From: Dyella sp. BiH032
GTDB lineage: Bacteria; Pseudomonadota; Gammaproteobacteria; Xanthomonadales; Rhodanobacteraceae
Direction: 5' to 3'
DNA: 64,000 nt
Assembly: GCF_031954525.1 (NCBI RefSeq)
Contig: NZ_CP134867.1
Coordinates: forward strand, 2,418,001 to 2,482,000
Part shown: positions 42,336-55,312 of the stretch, in pieces
How the letters are laid out: the number at the start of each line of letters is the position of its first letter
How positions within the stretch are numbered: the stretch's first letter is position 1
Made by a program: the position numbers and the translations under genes
Notes under the pieces: model-generated
What the model saw: only the letters and a program-made list of their open reading frames with translations
What the model was told of the DNA's origin: nothing
Database searches by the model: none

Positions 42336-43031
42336 TCAGTCGCGATGGGCGGCGCTGCGGTCGCGGTCCGCGCCGAGTTTGCGATCCAGCGAGCCGAACA
42401 GCTTCTTGAAGGCCCGGGCGAACTTGCCGCGCTTGGTCTTGCGCAGCTTTTCCTCCTCGCTGGTGAGCCAGGCCACCTGGATCACCCGGCGCTCGCCCTC
42501 GTAGGGCAGGTGGCCGTGGAAGGAATTCTCGCAACGCTTGAACACCGCGAACTCGCCGTACAGCGGCTTCAGCTCCGGCGCCACGATGTCGTCGATGTTG
42601 TCGATGCTGCCCAGGAAGCGCAGGCAGCCGTCGCTGGTGTCCGGCCACTGCGTGTTGAGGTAGAGCAGGGCGGTGGCCACTTTCGACTTGCTGTCGGTGT
42701 GGATGGTGCCGTGGCGCTTGTTGAGCGAGCGGCACAGGGTCACCAGGGTCGGGTACTGGCCGAGGTTGTCGATGCCCAGCTTCTTGCCGATCGCGCCGGC
42801 GAATTCCGGCGTGGTCAGGCGTTCGACCAGCGCATTGACCGTAGGGCCGCAATCGCTGGGGTCGTAGGGGAAGAAGCCGGCGCTCGTGTACCGCGGGAAA
42901 TCGCGTTCCAGGTCGGAGCGCAATTCGTCGGGCAGCTGTCCATGGGCGATCATGAACGGGAACGGCTCGAGCCTGATTTCCGTGTCCGGCCGGTCGAGAC
43001 GGGCAGGATCGAGCAGGACGGCAGCGCTCAT
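42336..43031 (-). CDS. 2-oxoglutarate/Fe(II)-dependent oxygenase
   Basis: A 231-residue protein with the jelly-roll dioxygenase triad: His and Asp in TIHTDSKSK, a distal His in NSFHGHLPYEGERRVIQVAW, and the following Arg for 2-oxoglutarate binding. Such enzymes hydroxylate peptides or small molecules. The charged C-terminus (KLRKTKRGKFARAFKKLF) could bind acidic lipid or nucleic acid. AAGGAG upstream fits the ATG at 43031; a second ATG at 43043 is too close to it. It lies 160 bp upstream of the TPR gene on the same strand and may belong to that operon. Confidence 0.75.
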   Translation of the reverse strand: MSAAVLLDPARLDRPDTEIRLEPFPFMIAHGQLPDELRSDLERDFPRYTSAGFFPYDPSDCGPTVNALVERLTTPEFAGAIGKKLGIDNLGQYPTLVTLCRSLNKRHGTIHTDSKSKVATALLYLNTQWPDTSDGCLRFLGSIDNIDDIVAPELKPLYGEFAVFKRCENSFHGHLPYEGERRVIQVAWLTSEEEKLRKTKRGKFARAFKKLFGSLDRKLGADRDRSAAHRD

Positions 43032-43245
43032 GGACGTGTGCATCTCCTTTTGAACGGGCGCTAGTGTAACGCTTGTGCGGTCATCGGGCGGACACAAACA
43101 CGCATCTTTCACGCTCCGCGCGGTGGACAGAAAGGTCGCTCACGCCTATCATTGCGACCCGCCCTGAGACTTTCCTCGACCAAGGTCCACAAGCTGCTTC
43201 GCAGCGGCTTGCGGACTTTGCTGCACCTAAAAGGCGGCCCCTTCC

Positions 43246-44382
43246 ATGCCTATTTCCGCTCTGCTTGCCCTCGAAGACGGCAGCGTGTTCCACGGCCAGG
43301 CCGTGGGCGCGACTGGTGAAACCGTCGGCGAGGTGGTGTTCAACACCGCCATGACCGGCTACCAGGAGATCCTCACGGATCCCTCGTACTCGCGTCAGAT
43401 CGTCACCCTCACGTACCCCCACATCGGCAACACCGGCGTCAACGCCGAGGACGCCGAGTCGCTGGCCGTGCACGCCGCCGGCCTGATCGTGCGCGACGTG
43501 CCGCGTCGCGCCAGCAACTGGCGCAGCACGGAAAGCCTGCCCGATTACCTCAAGCGCCTGGGCATCGTCGCCATTGCCGGTATCGACACCCGCCGACTCA
43601 CCCGCATCCTGCGCGACAAGGGCGCGCTGGCCGGCTGCATCGTGGCCGGCGAGAACGTCGACGCCGAGGCCGCGCTGGCCAAGGCGCGCGCCTTCCCTGG
43701 CCTCAACGGCATGGACCTGGCCAAGGTGGTGAGCGCGACCAAGCCCTACACCTGGAAGGAGGGCACCTACGACCTGGATCGCACGGCCTTCGAGCAGCCG
43801 GCCATGCGCTTCAAGGTGGTGGCCTACGACTACGGCGTGAAGTTCAACATCCTGCGCCTGCTCGCCGCGCAGGGCTGCGACATCACCGTGGTGCCGGCGC
43901 AGACGCCTGCGTCCGAGGTGCTGGCGATGAAGCCCGACGGCGTGTTCCTCTCCAACGGCCCCGGCGACCCGGCGGCTTGCGATTACGCGATCGCCGCCAC
44001 GCGCGAGTTCCTGGACGCGAAGATCCCGCTGTTCGGCATCTGCCTGGGCCACCAGATCATGGGCCTGGCGCTGGGCGCCAAGACGCTGAAGATGAAGTTC
44101 GGCCACCACGGTGCGAACCATCCGGTGAAGGACCTCGACGACGGCCGCGTGCTGATCACCTCGCAGAACCACGGTTTCGCGGTGGACCCGGTCACGCTGC
44201 CGGCGAATGTGCGAGTGACCCACACCTCGCTGTTCGACGGTTCGCTGCAAGGCTTCGCGCTTACCGACCGCCCGGCGTTCTGCTTCCAGGGCCACCCGGA
44301 AGCGAGCCCAGGACCCCACGATATTGGTTACCTATTCGATCGTTTCGCCACCCTGATGGAGGAGGCCCGCAAGCATGGCTAA
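43246..44382 (+). CDS. carA: Carbamoyl phosphate synthase small subunit
   Basis: A 378-residue glutaminase subunit that supplies ammonia to CarB for arginine and pyrimidine synthesis. The N-terminal domain contains [12 protein letters not shown]. The class I amidotransferase domain has the nucleophile Cys in [11 protein letters not shown], with QNHGFAVD and GHPEASPGP supplying the catalytic His/Glu. It overlaps carB by 8 bp. Confidence 0.98.
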   Translation: MPISALLALEDGSVFHGQAVGATGETVGEVVFNTAMTGYQEILTDPSYSRQIVTLTYPHIGNTGVNAEDAESLAVHAAGLIVRDVPRRASNWRSTESLPDYLKRLGIVAIAGIDTRRLTRILRDKGALAGCIVAGENVDAEAALAKARAFPGLNGMDLAKVVSATKPYTWKEGTYDLDRTAFEQPAMRFKVVAYDYGVKFNILRLLAAQGCDITVVPAQTPASEVLAMKPDGVFLSNGPGDPAACDYAIAATREFLDAKIPLFGICLGHQIMGLALGAKTLKMKFGHHGANHPVKDLDDGRVLITSQNHGFAVDPVTLPANVRVTHTSLFDGSLQGFALTDRPAFCFQGHPEASPGPHDIGYLFDRFATLMEEARKHG

Positions 44383-47300
44383 GCGCACCGACATCAAGAG
44401 CATCCTCATCATCGGCGCCGGCCCGATCGTGATCGGCCAGGCCTGCGAGTTCGACTATTCGGGCGCGCAGGCGTGCAAGGCGCTGAAGGAAGAGGGCTAC
44501 CGGGTCATCCTGGTCAACTCCAACCCCGCCACGATCATGACCGACCCGGAGACCGCCGATGCGGTCTACATCGAGCCGATCAACTGGCAGACGGTGGAGC
44601 GCATCATCGCCAAGGAGCGCCCGGACGCGGTGCTGCCCACCATGGGCGGCCAGACGGGCCTCAACTGCGCGCTGGATCTGGCGGACAACGGCGTTCTCGA
44701 AAAGTACGGCGTCGAGCTGATCGGCGCGTCGCGCGAGGCCATCCGCATGGCCGAAGACCGCGAGCTGTTCCGCGTGGCCATGGCCGACATCGGGCTGGAG
44801 TGCCCGAAGGCTGAGGTGGTTCGCACCTTCGAGCAGGCGCTGCAGGCGCAGGCGAAGGTGGGCTTCCCCACGATCATCCGTCCGAGCTTCACGCTCGGTG
44901 GTTCGGGTGGCGGCATCGCCTACAACAAGGAAGAGTTTGAAGAGATCGTCAAGCGCGGTCTGGAACTCTCGCCGGTGGGTGAAGTGCTGGTCGAGGAATC
45001 CGTGCTCGGCTGGAAGGAGTTCGAGATGGAAGTGGTCCGCGACAAGGCGGACAACTGCATCATCGTCTGCTCGATCGAGAACCTCGATCCGATGGGCGTG
45101 CATACCGGCGACTCGATCACCGTCGCGCCGGCGCAGACGCTCACCGACAAGGAATACCAGCGCCTGCGCGATGCCTCCATCGCGGTGCTGCGCAAGATCG
45201 GCGTGGACACCGGCGGCTCCAACGTGCAGTTCGGCATCAATGCCGAGAACGGCCGCGTGGTGGTGATCGAGATGAATCCGCGCGTCTCGCGCTCTTCGGC
45301 GCTCGCATCGAAGGCCACCGGCTTCCCGATCGCCAAGATCGCCGCGAAGCTGGCCGTGGGCTACACGCTGGACGAGCTGAAGAACGACATCACCGGCGGC
45401 CTGACTCCGGCCTCGTTCGAGCCGACCATCGACTACGTGGTCACCAAGATTCCGCGCTTCGCCTTCGAGAAGTTCCCGTCGGCCGACGCGCGCCTGACCA
45501 CGCAGATGAAGTCGGTGGGCGAGGTGATGGCGATGGGCCGCACCTTCCACGAGTCGCTGCAGAAGGCGCTGCGCGGCCTGGAGATCGGCAAGACCGGCCT
45601 CAACCCGACCGGCGTGGACTTCACCACGGACGAAGGCCTGGCCGCACTCAAGCGCGAGCTGCGCGAGCCGCGCCCCGATCGCGTGTTCCACCTGGCCGAT
45701 GCGTTCCGCGCGGGGCTGTCGCTGGAGGAGGTCTATGGCCTCAGCCGCGTCGACCCATGGTTCCTCGCCGCGTTCGAGGACATCGTGCTGACCGAGAAGG
45801 ACGTGCAGGCGCAGGGCATCACCGCGCTCGACGCCCCGCGTATGCGCGAACTCAAGCGCATGGGCTTCTCCGATGCGCGCATCGCCGAGCTGACCAGCTC
45901 CGACGAGGGTGCCATCCGCCACCTGCGCCGCACGCTGGGGGTGCGCCCGGTGTACAAGCGCGTGGACTCCTGCGCCGCCGAGTTCGCCACCACCACGGCC
46001 TACATGTACTCGACCTACGAGGAAGAGTGCGAGGCCAACCCGACGAACCGCGACAAGATCATGGTGCTGGGCGGCGGTCCGAACCGCATCGGCCAGGGCA
46101 TCGAATTCGACTACTGCTGCGTGCACGCGGCGCTCGCGCTGCGCGAGGACGGGTTCGAGACCATCATGGTCAATTGCAACCCGGAAACCGTCTCGACCGA
46201 CTACGACACCTCCGACCGCCTGTACTTCGAGCCGCTGACGCTCGAGGACGTGCTGGAGATCGTGGACCTGGAGAAGCCCAAGGGTGTGATCGTGCAATAC
46301 GGCGGCCAGACGCCGCTGAAGCTGGCGCGCGCGCTCGAAGCGGCCGGTGCGCCGATCATCGGCACCACGCCGGACTCGATCGACCTGGCGGAAGACCGCG
46401 AGCGCTTCCAGCAGATGATCGAGAAAATCGGCCTGAAGCAGCCGCCGAACCGTACCGCGCGCAACGCCGACGAGGCGCTGGCGCTGGCGCGCGAGATCGG
46501 CTACCCGCTGGTGGTGCGCCCGAGCTACGTGCTGGGCGGCCGCGCGATGGAAATCGTCTACGGCGATGCCGATCTTTCGCGCTACATCCGCGAGGCCGTG
46601 CAGGTCTCGAATGATTCGCCGGTGCTGCTGGATCGCTTCCTCGACCACGCCGTCGAAGTGGACGTGGACGTCATCGCCGACGCCGAGGGCAACGTGCTGG
46701 TAGGCGGCATCATGGAGCACATCGAGGAAGCGGGCGTGCATTCCGGCGACTCGTCCTGCTCGCTGCCGCCGTACTCGCTGACCAAGGAAGTGCAGGACGA
46801 ACTGCGCCGCCAGGTCGCCTTGATGGCGAAGGAGCTGAAGGTCGTCGGCCTGATGAACACCCAGTTCGCCATCCAGGGCGACACGGTGTACATCCTGGAG
46901 GTCAACCCGCGCGCCTCGCGCACCGTGCCGTTCGTGTCCAAGGCCACCGGCGTGCCGTTGGCGAAGATCGCCGCGCGCGCCATGGCGGGCCGCACGCTGC
47001 CGGCGCAGAACGCGACGCGCGAAGTGATTCCGTCGTACTACTCGGTGAAGGAAGCGATCTTCCCGTTCCTGAAGTTCCAGAACGTGGATCCGATCCTCGG
47101 CCCCGAGATGCGCTCCACCGGCGAGGTGATGGGCGTGGGCCGCAGCTTCGGCGCTGCCTTCGCGCGCGGCCACGACGCGGCCGGCATCAAGACGCCGCCG
47201 AAGGGCAAGGTATTCGTGTCGGTACGTGATGCCGACAAGGATCGCCTGGTGCCGGTGGCGAAGGATGCGCTGTCGCGCGGCTTCACCCTGGTCGCCACCG

Positions 47301-47602
47301 AGGGCACGGCCAAGTACCTGGCCGAGCACGGCGTGGCCTGCGAGCGGATCAACAAGGTGGCCGAGGGTCGTCCGCATATCGTCGACCTGATCAAGAACGG
47401 CGAGATCGTCTATATCGTCAACACCACCGAGGGCAAGCAGGCCATCGCCGACTCGTTCTCGATCCGCCGCGAAGCGCTGCAGCATCGCGTCACCTACTCA
47501 ACCACCGTCGCGGGAGCCCGTGCGCTGGTGCATTCGCTGGACTTCCATGGCGCCGGCGACGTGCACAGCCTGCAGGAGCTGCACAAGGAGCTGAAAGCAT
47601 GA
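44375..47602 (+). CDS. carB: Carbamoyl phosphate synthase large subunit
   Basis: A 1,075-residue synthetase with two homologous ATP-grasp halves: [20 protein letters not shown] at the start of the first and [20 protein letters not shown] at the start of the second. Both are followed by GGQTGLN/GGQTPLK and ATP-binding motifs. The C-terminal allosteric domain (about 935-1075, MGS-like) has [14 protein letters not shown] and VNTTEGKQ. It makes carbamoyl phosphate from bicarbonate, ammonia and two ATP. It overlaps carA by 8 bp and greA by 4 bp, so the three are translationally coupled. Confidence 0.98.
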   Translation: MAKRTDIKSILIIGAGPIVIGQACEFDYSGAQACKALKEEGYRVILVNSNPATIMTDPETADAVYIEPINWQTVERIIAKERPDAVLPTMGGQTGLNCALDLADNGVLEKYGVELIGASREAIRMAEDRELFRVAMADIGLECPKAEVVRTFEQALQAQAKVGFPTIIRPSFTLGGSGGGIAYNKEEFEEIVKRGLELSPVGEVLVEESVLGWKEFEMEVVRDKADNCIIVCSIENLDPMGVHTGDSITVAPAQTLTDKEYQRLRDASIAVLRKIGVDTGGSNVQFGINAENGRVVVIEMNPRVSRSSALASKATGFPIAKIAAKLAVGYTLDELKNDITGGLTPASFEPTIDYVVTKIPRFAFEKFPSADARLTTQMKSVGEVMAMGRTFHESLQKALRGLEIGKTGLNPTGVDFTTDEGLAALKRELREPRPDRVFHLADAFRAGLSLEEVYGLSRVDPWFLAAFEDIVLTEKDVQAQGITALDAPRMRELKRMGFSDARIAELTSSDEGAIRHLRRTLGVRPVYKRVDSCAAEFATTTAYMYSTYEEECEANPTNRDKIMVLGGGPNRIGQGIEFDYCCVHAALALREDGFETIMVNCNPETVSTDYDTSDRLYFEPLTLEDVLEIVDLEKPKGVIVQYGGQTPLKLARALEAAGAPIIGTTPDSIDLAEDRERFQQMIEKIGLKQPPNRTARNADEALALAREIGYPLVVRPSYVLGGRAMEIVYGDADLSRYIREAVQVSNDSPVLLDRFLDHAVEVDVDVIADAEGNVLVGGIMEHIEEAGVHSGDSSCSLPPYSLTKEVQDELRRQVALMAKELKVVGLMNTQFAIQGDTVYILEVNPRASRTVPFVSKATGVPLAKIAARAMAGRTLPAQNATREVIPSYYSVKEAIFPFLKFQNVDPILGPEMRSTGEVMGVGRSFGAAFARGHDAAGIKTPPKGKVFVSVRDADKDRLVPVAKDALSRGFTLVATEGTAKYLAEHGVACERINKVAEGRPHIVDLIKNGEIVYIVNTTEGKQAIADSFSIRREALQHRVTYSTTVAGARALVHSLDFHGAGDVHSLQELHKELKA

Positions 47603-48075
47603 GTCGTGCACCCATCACCAAGGCCGGTTCCGAACGCCTGCGCGCCGAGCTGGATCGTCTGAAGTCCGTAGACCGGCCGCGCATCATCGCGGCCATTGCC
47701 GAAGCGCGCGCGCACGGCGACCTGAAGGAGAACGCCGAGTACCATGCGGCGCGCGAGCAGCAGAGCTTCATCGAGGGGCGCATCGCCGAGCTCGAGGCCG
47801 CGCTGTCGACCGCCGAGGTGATCGACGTGACCCGCCTCAATCCCGGTTCCCGCGTGGTGTTCGGTGCCATCGTGGACCTGGAGGACGAGGACAGCGGCGA
47901 GGCGGTGACCTACCAGATCGTGGGCGACCTGGAGGCGGACATCAAACAGCGCCTGATCGCGGTGTCCTCGCCGATCGCCCGCGCGCTGATCGGCAAGAGC
48001 GCCGACGACAGCTTCGAATTTCAGGCGCCGAATGGCATGAAGCGCTATGTGATCACCGGCGTGCGCTACAACTGA
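47599..48075 (+). CDS. greA: Transcription elongation factor GreA
   Basis: A 158-residue factor that rescues backtracked RNA polymerase. The N-terminal coiled coil carries the acidic tip ([22 protein letters not shown]), and the C-terminal FKBP-like domain contains [10 protein letters not shown] and [14 protein letters not shown]. It overlaps carB by 4 bp (ATGA). A GC-rich hairpin and then a bidirectional terminator follow. Confidence 0.97.
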   Translation: MSRAPITKAGSERLRAELDRLKSVDRPRIIAAIAEARAHGDLKENAEYHAAREQQSFIEGRIAELEAALSTAEVIDVTRLNPGSRVVFGAIVDLEDEDSGEAVTYQIVGDLEADIKQRLIAVSSPIARALIGKSADDSFEFQAPNGMKRYVITGVRYN

Positions 48076-48144
48076 GCCATGCCCCCGCGCCCGGCTTGCC
48101 GGGCGCGGGGATCGTCTGGCAGGTTCCACGGAAAGACAGGCAAT

Positions 48145-48173
48145 AAAAAAGGGCCGCGAATGCGGCCCTTTTT
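48145..48173. terminator. Bidirectional terminator between greA and rpmJ
   Basis: Perfect 7-bp stem GGGCCGC/GCGGCCC with GAAT loop, flanked by six A and five T residues. A longer GC-rich hairpin without a T-run lies at 48082-48110. Confidence 0.88.
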
Positions 48174-48194
48174 CTGACTCGTCGCGGCTGAAAC

Positions 48195-48320
48195 TCAGCG
48201 CTGACGGGCCTTGAAACGCGGGTTGCTCTTGCAGATCACGAACACCTTGCCGCGACGGCGCACAACCTTGCAGTCACGGTGCCGCTGCTTGGCGGACTTC
48301 AAAGAGGAAAGCACCTTCAC
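48195..48320 (-). CDS. rpmJ: 50S ribosomal protein L36 (41-aa type)
   Basis: A 41-residue ribosomal protein starting at GTG with AGGAG 9 bases upstream. The sequence [20 protein letters not shown] followed by [20 protein letters not shown] is typical of the alternative L36 paralogue (YkgO-like, lacking the full zinc set: only two Cys are present). This zinc-free form is often used under zinc limitation, but here no Zur box was identified. Confidence 0.93.
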   Translation of the reverse strand: MKVLSSLKSAKQRHRDCKVVRRRGKVFVICKSNPRFKARQR

Positions 48321-48396
48321 GGCCAGCTCCTGACACTAACGGAAAAAGACAAGCACGAAAGTGTAGCTGCTTGATTGCCTTGGAACAAGTCCGGAT

Positions 48397-49311
48397 TCAC
48401 AACAATGTCGGGACGGACCGGGCTTCGGCCACTACCGATAGGAATTGGGCCAGCACCGGGGACGTATCGTCCCGCCGGCTCGCGACGGCCAGGAGCATAT
48501 AGGCGTCGGGGTCCTCCAGCTGAACGTAGCTCACGCCCGGAAGGCTGACCGTGCACATCGAGGCCGGGATCAGAGCCAGGCCCATGCCCGCTGCCACCAG
48601 CATCAGCAGTCCATTGATCTGCTGCGCGTGCTGGCGGATGAGGGGGTGGAAGTCGGCCTTGGCGGCGATGAGGGTCAGCCGGTCGTACAGCGTGGCAGCC
48701 AGTTCGCGCGGCTGCACCACGAAGGGAGCGTCGGCCACTTCCCGCAGCCAGATCTTCCGGCGCGAGGCCAGCGGGTGTTCCGATGGCAGGGCCAGCAGCA
48801 GGGGTTCCCGGTCGATCTCGTCGATGCGCAGCGCGTGCAGGTCCGCCTCGTGCTTGGGCATGTCGCGGACAAAACCCACGTCCAGCTCACCCGCCAGCAA
48901 GGCCGCGAACTGGGGCTCGGTATACATCTCGCTGAGGATGACCCGGACATGCGGCGCGTGGCGCCCGTAATGCAGCAGGGTCTGGGGCAGGGAAGGGTGG
49001 AACGTGACCGACACGGTGTAGGCCAGTCGGAGCTGCCCGCTGAACCCCGCCGCGGCCTGGGAGACCTGGCCGCGGGCTTCCTCGACCTTGGCGAGGATCT
49101 GTCGGGCCTGTTCCAGGAAGACGCGGCCGGGTTCGGTCAGGGCGACGTTGCGTTTGTCGCGATCCAGCAGTCGTACGCCAAGGTCGGCCTCAAGTGCCTG
49201 GATCTGCTGGGAAAGCGGCGGCTGGGAAATATGCAGGCGCTGGGCCGCCCGGGTGAAGCTGAGCTCCTCGGCCACGGCAACGAAGTAACGCAGCTGGCGG
49301 AAATCGAACAT
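48397..49311 (-). CDS. LysR-family transcriptional regulator
   Basis: A 304-residue regulator. The N-terminal helix-turn-helix is typical (FRQLRYFVAVAEELSFTRAAQRLHISQPPLSQQI). The rest is a periplasmic-binding-like effector domain (LRLAYTVSVTFHPSLPQTL, ELDVGFVRDMP, GMGLALIPASM). The sequence resembles the BenM/CatR-like group, which senses aromatic or acyl compounds. The preceding 70 bp are unusually AT-rich with several ATATA segments. The dienoyl-CoA reductase gene lies upstream on the same strand, so the two genes are not divergent. Confidence 0.88.
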   Translation of the reverse strand: MFDFRQLRYFVAVAEELSFTRAAQRLHISQPPLSQQIQALEADLGVRLLDRDKRNVALTEPGRVFLEQARQILAKVEEARGQVSQAAAGFSGQLRLAYTVSVTFHPSLPQTLLHYGRHAPHVRVILSEMYTEPQFAALLAGELDVGFVRDMPKHEADLHALRIDEIDREPLLLALPSEHPLASRRKIWLREVADAPFVVQPRELAATLYDRLTLIAAKADFHPLIRQHAQQINGLLMLVAAGMGLALIPASMCTVSLPGVSYVQLEDPDAYMLLAVASRRDDTSPVLAQFLSVVAEARSVPTLL

Positions 49312-49541
49312 ATAGGATTTACATATAAGTTTCGCGGGAAATATATATTGGTTTATGTGATCTGTCGAACATATCCTTTCGCTCGTCCCGCCACCGTCCC
49401 CTCCCCCCAGGTGGCGGCGACCCTCGCCCCGCAGCGACGCTACCCCCGCGATACCCGGCCCCTCCCCCTGGCCCGCTATCGACGCGTCGTCTGGCGGGGC
49501 GCTTTCATTTCCGGGCTCCCGTGTCGACGACCGACCAGCGC

Positions 49542-51938
<2,397 letters not shown>

Positions 51939-51981
51939 TCAACGCGTTAAGATAGTTGCTTTGCCCGCCGCCGGAGCCGCT

Positions 51982-52674
51982 ATGAGTCCCTCGCCACCCG
52001 TTCCCGTGCTCACCATCGACGGGCCTTCGGGATCCGGCAAGGGCACCATCAGCCGCCTGGTGGCCGAGCATCTGGGGTGGCGCCTGCTGGATTCCGGCGC
52101 GCTTTACCGGGCGGTCGGGTACGCGGCGGGCATGGAAGGGCTCGATCTTTCCGATGCGGAGGCCGTCACCCGCTGCGCCCAGCACGTGAAGATCCGCTTC
52201 CAGGCGGCCCCGGACGGCGGCGACACCCATGTGCTGGTCAACGGCCACGACGCCACGGACGAGCTGCGCACGGAGACCGCCGGCGCGGCCGCTTCGGCGA
52301 TCGCCTCGATCCCCTCGGTCCGGGCGGCCCTGGTGGACCTGCAGCTGGGCTTCCGCAAGGCCCCCGGACTGGTGGCCGACGGCCGGGACATGGGCACCGT
52401 GATCTTTCCGGATGCGCCCTTCAAGGTGTTCCTGACGGCGAGCGCCGCTGAGAGGGCGAAAAGGCGCTATAAACAGTTGAAAGAAAAGGGGCTCAGCGTT
52501 ACACTTGCCAGCCTTCAGCGCGAGATCGAGGCGCGTGATGCCAGGGATGCGTCCCGGGCAGTCGCGCCGCTCAAGCCGGCCGAGGATGCGGTCCTGGTGG
52601 ATACCACCGGCATGAGCATCGACGATGTCGTCGCGAAAGTACTTGCCGTCCTGCAGCCTCACCCGGCTGCCTGA
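51982..52674 (+). CDS. cmk: Cytidylate kinase
   Basis: A 230-residue (d)CMP kinase. P-loop [26 protein letters not shown] (CMP site), [12 protein letters not shown] and the lid [23 protein letters not shown] are all present. I use the ATG at 51982; an in-frame TTG at 51961 is possible. cmk before rpsA is the standard gammaproteobacterial order. Confidence 0.96.
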   Translation: MSPSPPVPVLTIDGPSGSGKGTISRLVAEHLGWRLLDSGALYRAVGYAAGMEGLDLSDAEAVTRCAQHVKIRFQAAPDGGDTHVLVNGHDATDELRTETAGAAASAIASIPSVRAALVDLQLGFRKAPGLVADGRDMGTVIFPDAPFKVFLTASAAERAKRRYKQLKEKGLSVTLASLQREIEARDARDASRAVAPLKPAEDAVLVDTTGMSIDDVVAKVLAVLQPHPAA

Positions 52675-52686
52675 AGGCATAAGGTG

Positions 52687-52708
52687 CCCGCGCCTGGCGC
52701 GGGATTTT
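52687..52708 (+). terminator. Hairpin after cmk
   Basis: Perfect stem CCCGCGC/GCGCGGG with a 3-base loop followed by ATTTT. A weak terminator or attenuator before the rpsA leader. Confidence 0.6.
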
Positions 52709-52828
52709 GGTCAACGGTGCCGAAGGGGATCTTCCTCGTAGACACCCACAACCGGTGGGCCGATCCGCATTGCGCAAACTTTCCCAGGCGCACGGTGGAG
52801 CAGGCCTTTTCTCATTTCTGGAATCAAC

Positions 52829-54502
52829 ATGACTGAAAGTTTTGCCGAGCTGTTTGAACAGAGCCAACAGGCCATCTCCAAGCTGAAGCCGGGCGCCATC
52901 GTCAGCGGCATCGTTGTGGAAATCCGCAACGACGTCGTCGTCATCAACGCCGGCCTCAAGAGCGAAGGCATCGTCCCGATCGAGCAGTTCAAGGACGAGA
53001 GCGGCACGCTCGAGGTGCAGGTGGGCGACGAAGTGAAGGTCGCTCTCGACGCACTGGAAGACGGCTTCGGCGAGACCAAGCTCTCCCGCGAGAAGGCCAA
53101 GCGTTCCATGGTGTGGGACGACCTCGAAGCGGCCTTCGAGAAGGAAGAGACCATCACCGGCAAGATCTCCGGCAAGGTCAAGGGCGGTTTCACCGTCGAC
53201 ATCAAAGACGTCCGCGCGTTCCTGCCGGGCTCGCTGGTCGACGTGCGCCCGGTCCGCGACCCGGTGTACCTCGAGGGCAAGGACCTCGAGTTCAAGATCA
53301 TCAAGCTGGACCGCAAGCGCAACAACGTGGTCGTCAGCCGCCGCGCCGTCGTCGAGACCGAGTTCTCCGAGGAGCGCGAGAAGCTGCTTGAGCGCCTGAC
53401 CGAAGGCGCGGTGGTCAAGGGCACCGTCAAGAACCTCACCGACTACGGCGCGTTCGTGGACCTGGGCGGCATCGACGGCCTGCTGCACATCACGGACATG
53501 GCGTGGAAGCGCGTGCGTCATCCGTCCGAAGTCGTCAACGTCGGCGACGAGCTGGACGTGCGCGTGCTGAAGTACGACCGCGAGCGCAACCGCGTGTCGC
53601 TGGGCCTGAAGCAGCTGGGCGACGACCCGTGGGTCGCCATCGCTCGCCGCTACCCGGTCGGCAGCCGCCTGTTCGGCAAGGTCTCCAACGTCACCGATTA
53701 CGGCTGCTTCGTCGAGATCGAGCCGGGCGTGGAAGGCCTGGTCCACGTGTCCGAGATGGACTGGACCAACAAGAACGTCAACCCGGCCAAGGTCGTGCAG
53801 GTCGGCGACGAGACCGAAGTGATGGTGCTGGACGTGGACGAAGAGCGTCGCCGCATCTCGCTGGGCATCAAGCAGACCCGCTCCAACCCGTGGGAAGCCT
53901 TCGCCGCCATGCACAAGAAGGGCGACAAGGTGTCCGGCCAGATCAAGTCGATCACCGACTTCGGCATCTTCATCGGCCTGGACGGCGGCATCGACGGCCT
54001 GGTCCACCTGTCCGACATCTCGTGGCAGGGTACGGGCGAAGACCTCGTGCGCAACTTCAAGAAGGGCGACGAGATCGAGGCCGTGGTGCTGGCGGTGGAT
54101 CCGGAGCGCGAGCGCATCTCCCTCGGCATCAAGCAGATGGAGCAGGATCCGTTCGGTCAGTTCATGGCCACTAACCCGCGCGGCACGGTCGTCACCGGCA
54201 CGGTGAAGGAAGTGGACGCGAAGGGCGCGGTGGTCGACCTGGGCGAGGGCGTGGAGGGTTACATCCGCGCGAACGACATCGCCAAGGAGCGCATCGACGA
54301 CGCCACCCAGCACCTGAAGGTGGGCGACAAGGTCGAGGCCAAGTTCACCGGCATGGACCGCAAGGGTCGCCAGCTGCAGCTCTCCATCCGCGCCAAGGAT
54401 GAAGAGGAACTGCAGGACGCGATGCAGGAGTACTCGTCGGCTTCCGGCGGTACGACCAAGCTCGGCGCCCTGCTGAAAGAGCAGCTGAACAAGGCCGACT
54501 AA
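52829..54502 (+). CDS. rpsA: 30S ribosomal protein S1
   Basis: A 557-residue mRNA-binding ribosomal protein with six S1 OB domains in tandem, at about residues 20-90, 105-172, 190-260, 277-347, 364-434 and 451-520. Each repeat of the middle set begins with G-V-TDYGAFV-like sequence (e.g. [45 protein letters not shown]). It recruits structured mRNAs to the 30S subunit. Length and domain count match E. coli S1. Confidence 0.98.
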   Translation: MTESFAELFEQSQQAISKLKPGAIVSGIVVEIRNDVVVINAGLKSEGIVPIEQFKDESGTLEVQVGDEVKVALDALEDGFGETKLSREKAKRSMVWDDLEAAFEKEETITGKISGKVKGGFTVDIKDVRAFLPGSLVDVRPVRDPVYLEGKDLEFKIIKLDRKRNNVVVSRRAVVETEFSEEREKLLERLTEGAVVKGTVKNLTDYGAFVDLGGIDGLLHITDMAWKRVRHPSEVVNVGDELDVRVLKYDRERNRVSLGLKQLGDDPWVAIARRYPVGSRLFGKVSNVTDYGCFVEIEPGVEGLVHVSEMDWTNKNVNPAKVVQVGDETEVMVLDVDEERRRISLGIKQTRSNPWEAFAAMHKKGDKVSGQIKSITDFGIFIGLDGGIDGLVHLSDISWQGTGEDLVRNFKKGDEIEAVVLAVDPERERISLGIKQMEQDPFGQFMATNPRGTVVTGTVKEVDAKGAVVDLGEGVEGYIRANDIAKERIDDATQHLKVGDKVEAKFTGMDRKGRQLQLSIRAKDEEELQDAMQEYSSASGGTTKLGALLKEQLNKAD

Positions 54503-54517
54503 GCAACACTCGCTGGA

Positions 54518-54549
54518 CACGGGGCGGCGCTCGCCGCCCCGTGGTTTCA
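54518..54549 (+). terminator. Terminator after rpsA
   Basis: Perfect 12-bp stem CACGGGGCGGCG/CGCCGCCCCGTG followed by GTTTCATC. It partly separates rpsA from ihfB. Confidence 0.7.
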
Positions 54550-54571
54550 TCGTCACGGACATTGGGGACCC

Positions 54572-54874
54572 ATGACCAAATCCGAATTGATCGAAGCGCT
54601 GGCTCGGCGCCAGACCCATCTGGCCTTTAGCGATGTCGAGCTGGCCGTCAAGAGCGTCATCGAGCAGATGAGCAACGCGCTTTCGCAAGGCGAGCGCATC
54701 GAGGTGCGCGGGTTCGGCAGCTTCGCGCTGCATTACCGTCCGCCGCGCATGGGCCGCAATCCCAAGACCGGCGAGGCGGTGGCCCTGCCGGGCAAGCATG
54801 TCCCCCATTTCAAGCCGGGCAAGGAACTGCGGGAACGCGTCAATCAGTCGTTGGCTGAGGCAGCTTCCGCATAA
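54572..54874 (+). CDS. ihfB: Integration host factor beta subunit
   Basis: A 100-residue DNA-bending protein of the HU/IHF family. It starts [17 protein letters not shown] and carries the arm motif [23 protein letters not shown] with the DNA-intercalating Pro, plus [16 protein letters not shown]. It works as a heterodimer with IhfA, encoded elsewhere. rpsA-ihfB is a conserved order. IHF would also assist integrase-mediated recombination at the ssrA island, which is an inference. Confidence 0.97.
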   Translation: MTKSELIEALARRQTHLAFSDVELAVKSVIEQMSNALSQGERIEVRGFGSFALHYRPPRMGRNPKTGEAVALPGKHVPHFKPGKELRERVNQSLAEAASA

Positions 54875-54897
54875 GCATCCCGGTAAACGGGCTGGAT

Positions 54898-54938
54898 GAA
54901 GGCAGGCGGCTTCGTGCCGGTCCTGCCTTCTTTTTTTT
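54898..54938 (+). terminator. ihfB terminator
   Basis: 9-bp stem GAAGGCAGG/CCTGCCTTC with a 15-base loop, followed by eight T residues. Confidence 0.88.
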
Positions 54939-55051
54939 ATGGGCTCCGCTTTTTGTTTGCGCACGTCCTGTCATCGGAAGGGCGCGGCATGCATGAACGG
55001 GGTAGGCCATACGCCTGTGCCGGTTGACATCAATCGGTTAAAGTCGCCGCC

Positions 55052-55312
55052 ATGCGATTGATCGTCACGCTCATCCTTCTGCTCTTCGTCGCCGCCGGCG
55101 TGGTGGTGGGCGCGCTCAACGCCGACCTGGTCGACTATGACCTGGCATTCGCACGTTTCCAGATGCCGAAGGGCGCGGCCGTGCTCGCCGCCATGGTGCT
55201 TGGGTGGCTGCTTGGTGGCCTGACCGCGTGGCTTGGGGTCAGCATGCGCCACCGTCGTCATCGCAGGCAATCCGCCCGCGCCACGGATTCCAGGTCGCCC
55301 GCAGACGCATGA
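55052..55312 (+). CDS. lapA: LapA-domain inner-membrane protein
   Basis: An 86-residue protein with two membrane helices (LIVTLILLLFVAAGVVVGAL and AVLAAMVLGWLLGGLTAWLGV) flanking a short periplasmic loop with NADLVDYDLAF, the LapA (DUF1049) signature. The C-terminal tail is basic. LapA partners LapB in controlling LPS synthesis through LpxC turnover. Its stop overlaps the lapB start (ATGA). Confidence 0.9.
   Translation: MRLIVTLILLLFVAAGVVVGALNADLVDYDLAFARFQMPKGAAVLAAMVLGWLLGGLTAWLGVSMRHRRHRRQSARATDSRSPADA

Noticed and set aside
44261..47485. A 1,074-codon open frame antisense to carB
   Set aside because: It mirrors the carB coding frame in GC-rich DNA and has no family similarity or ribosome site. 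Similar long antisense frames at 60676-63672, 27341-29008, 29885-31540 and 57558-59252 were rejected for the same reason.
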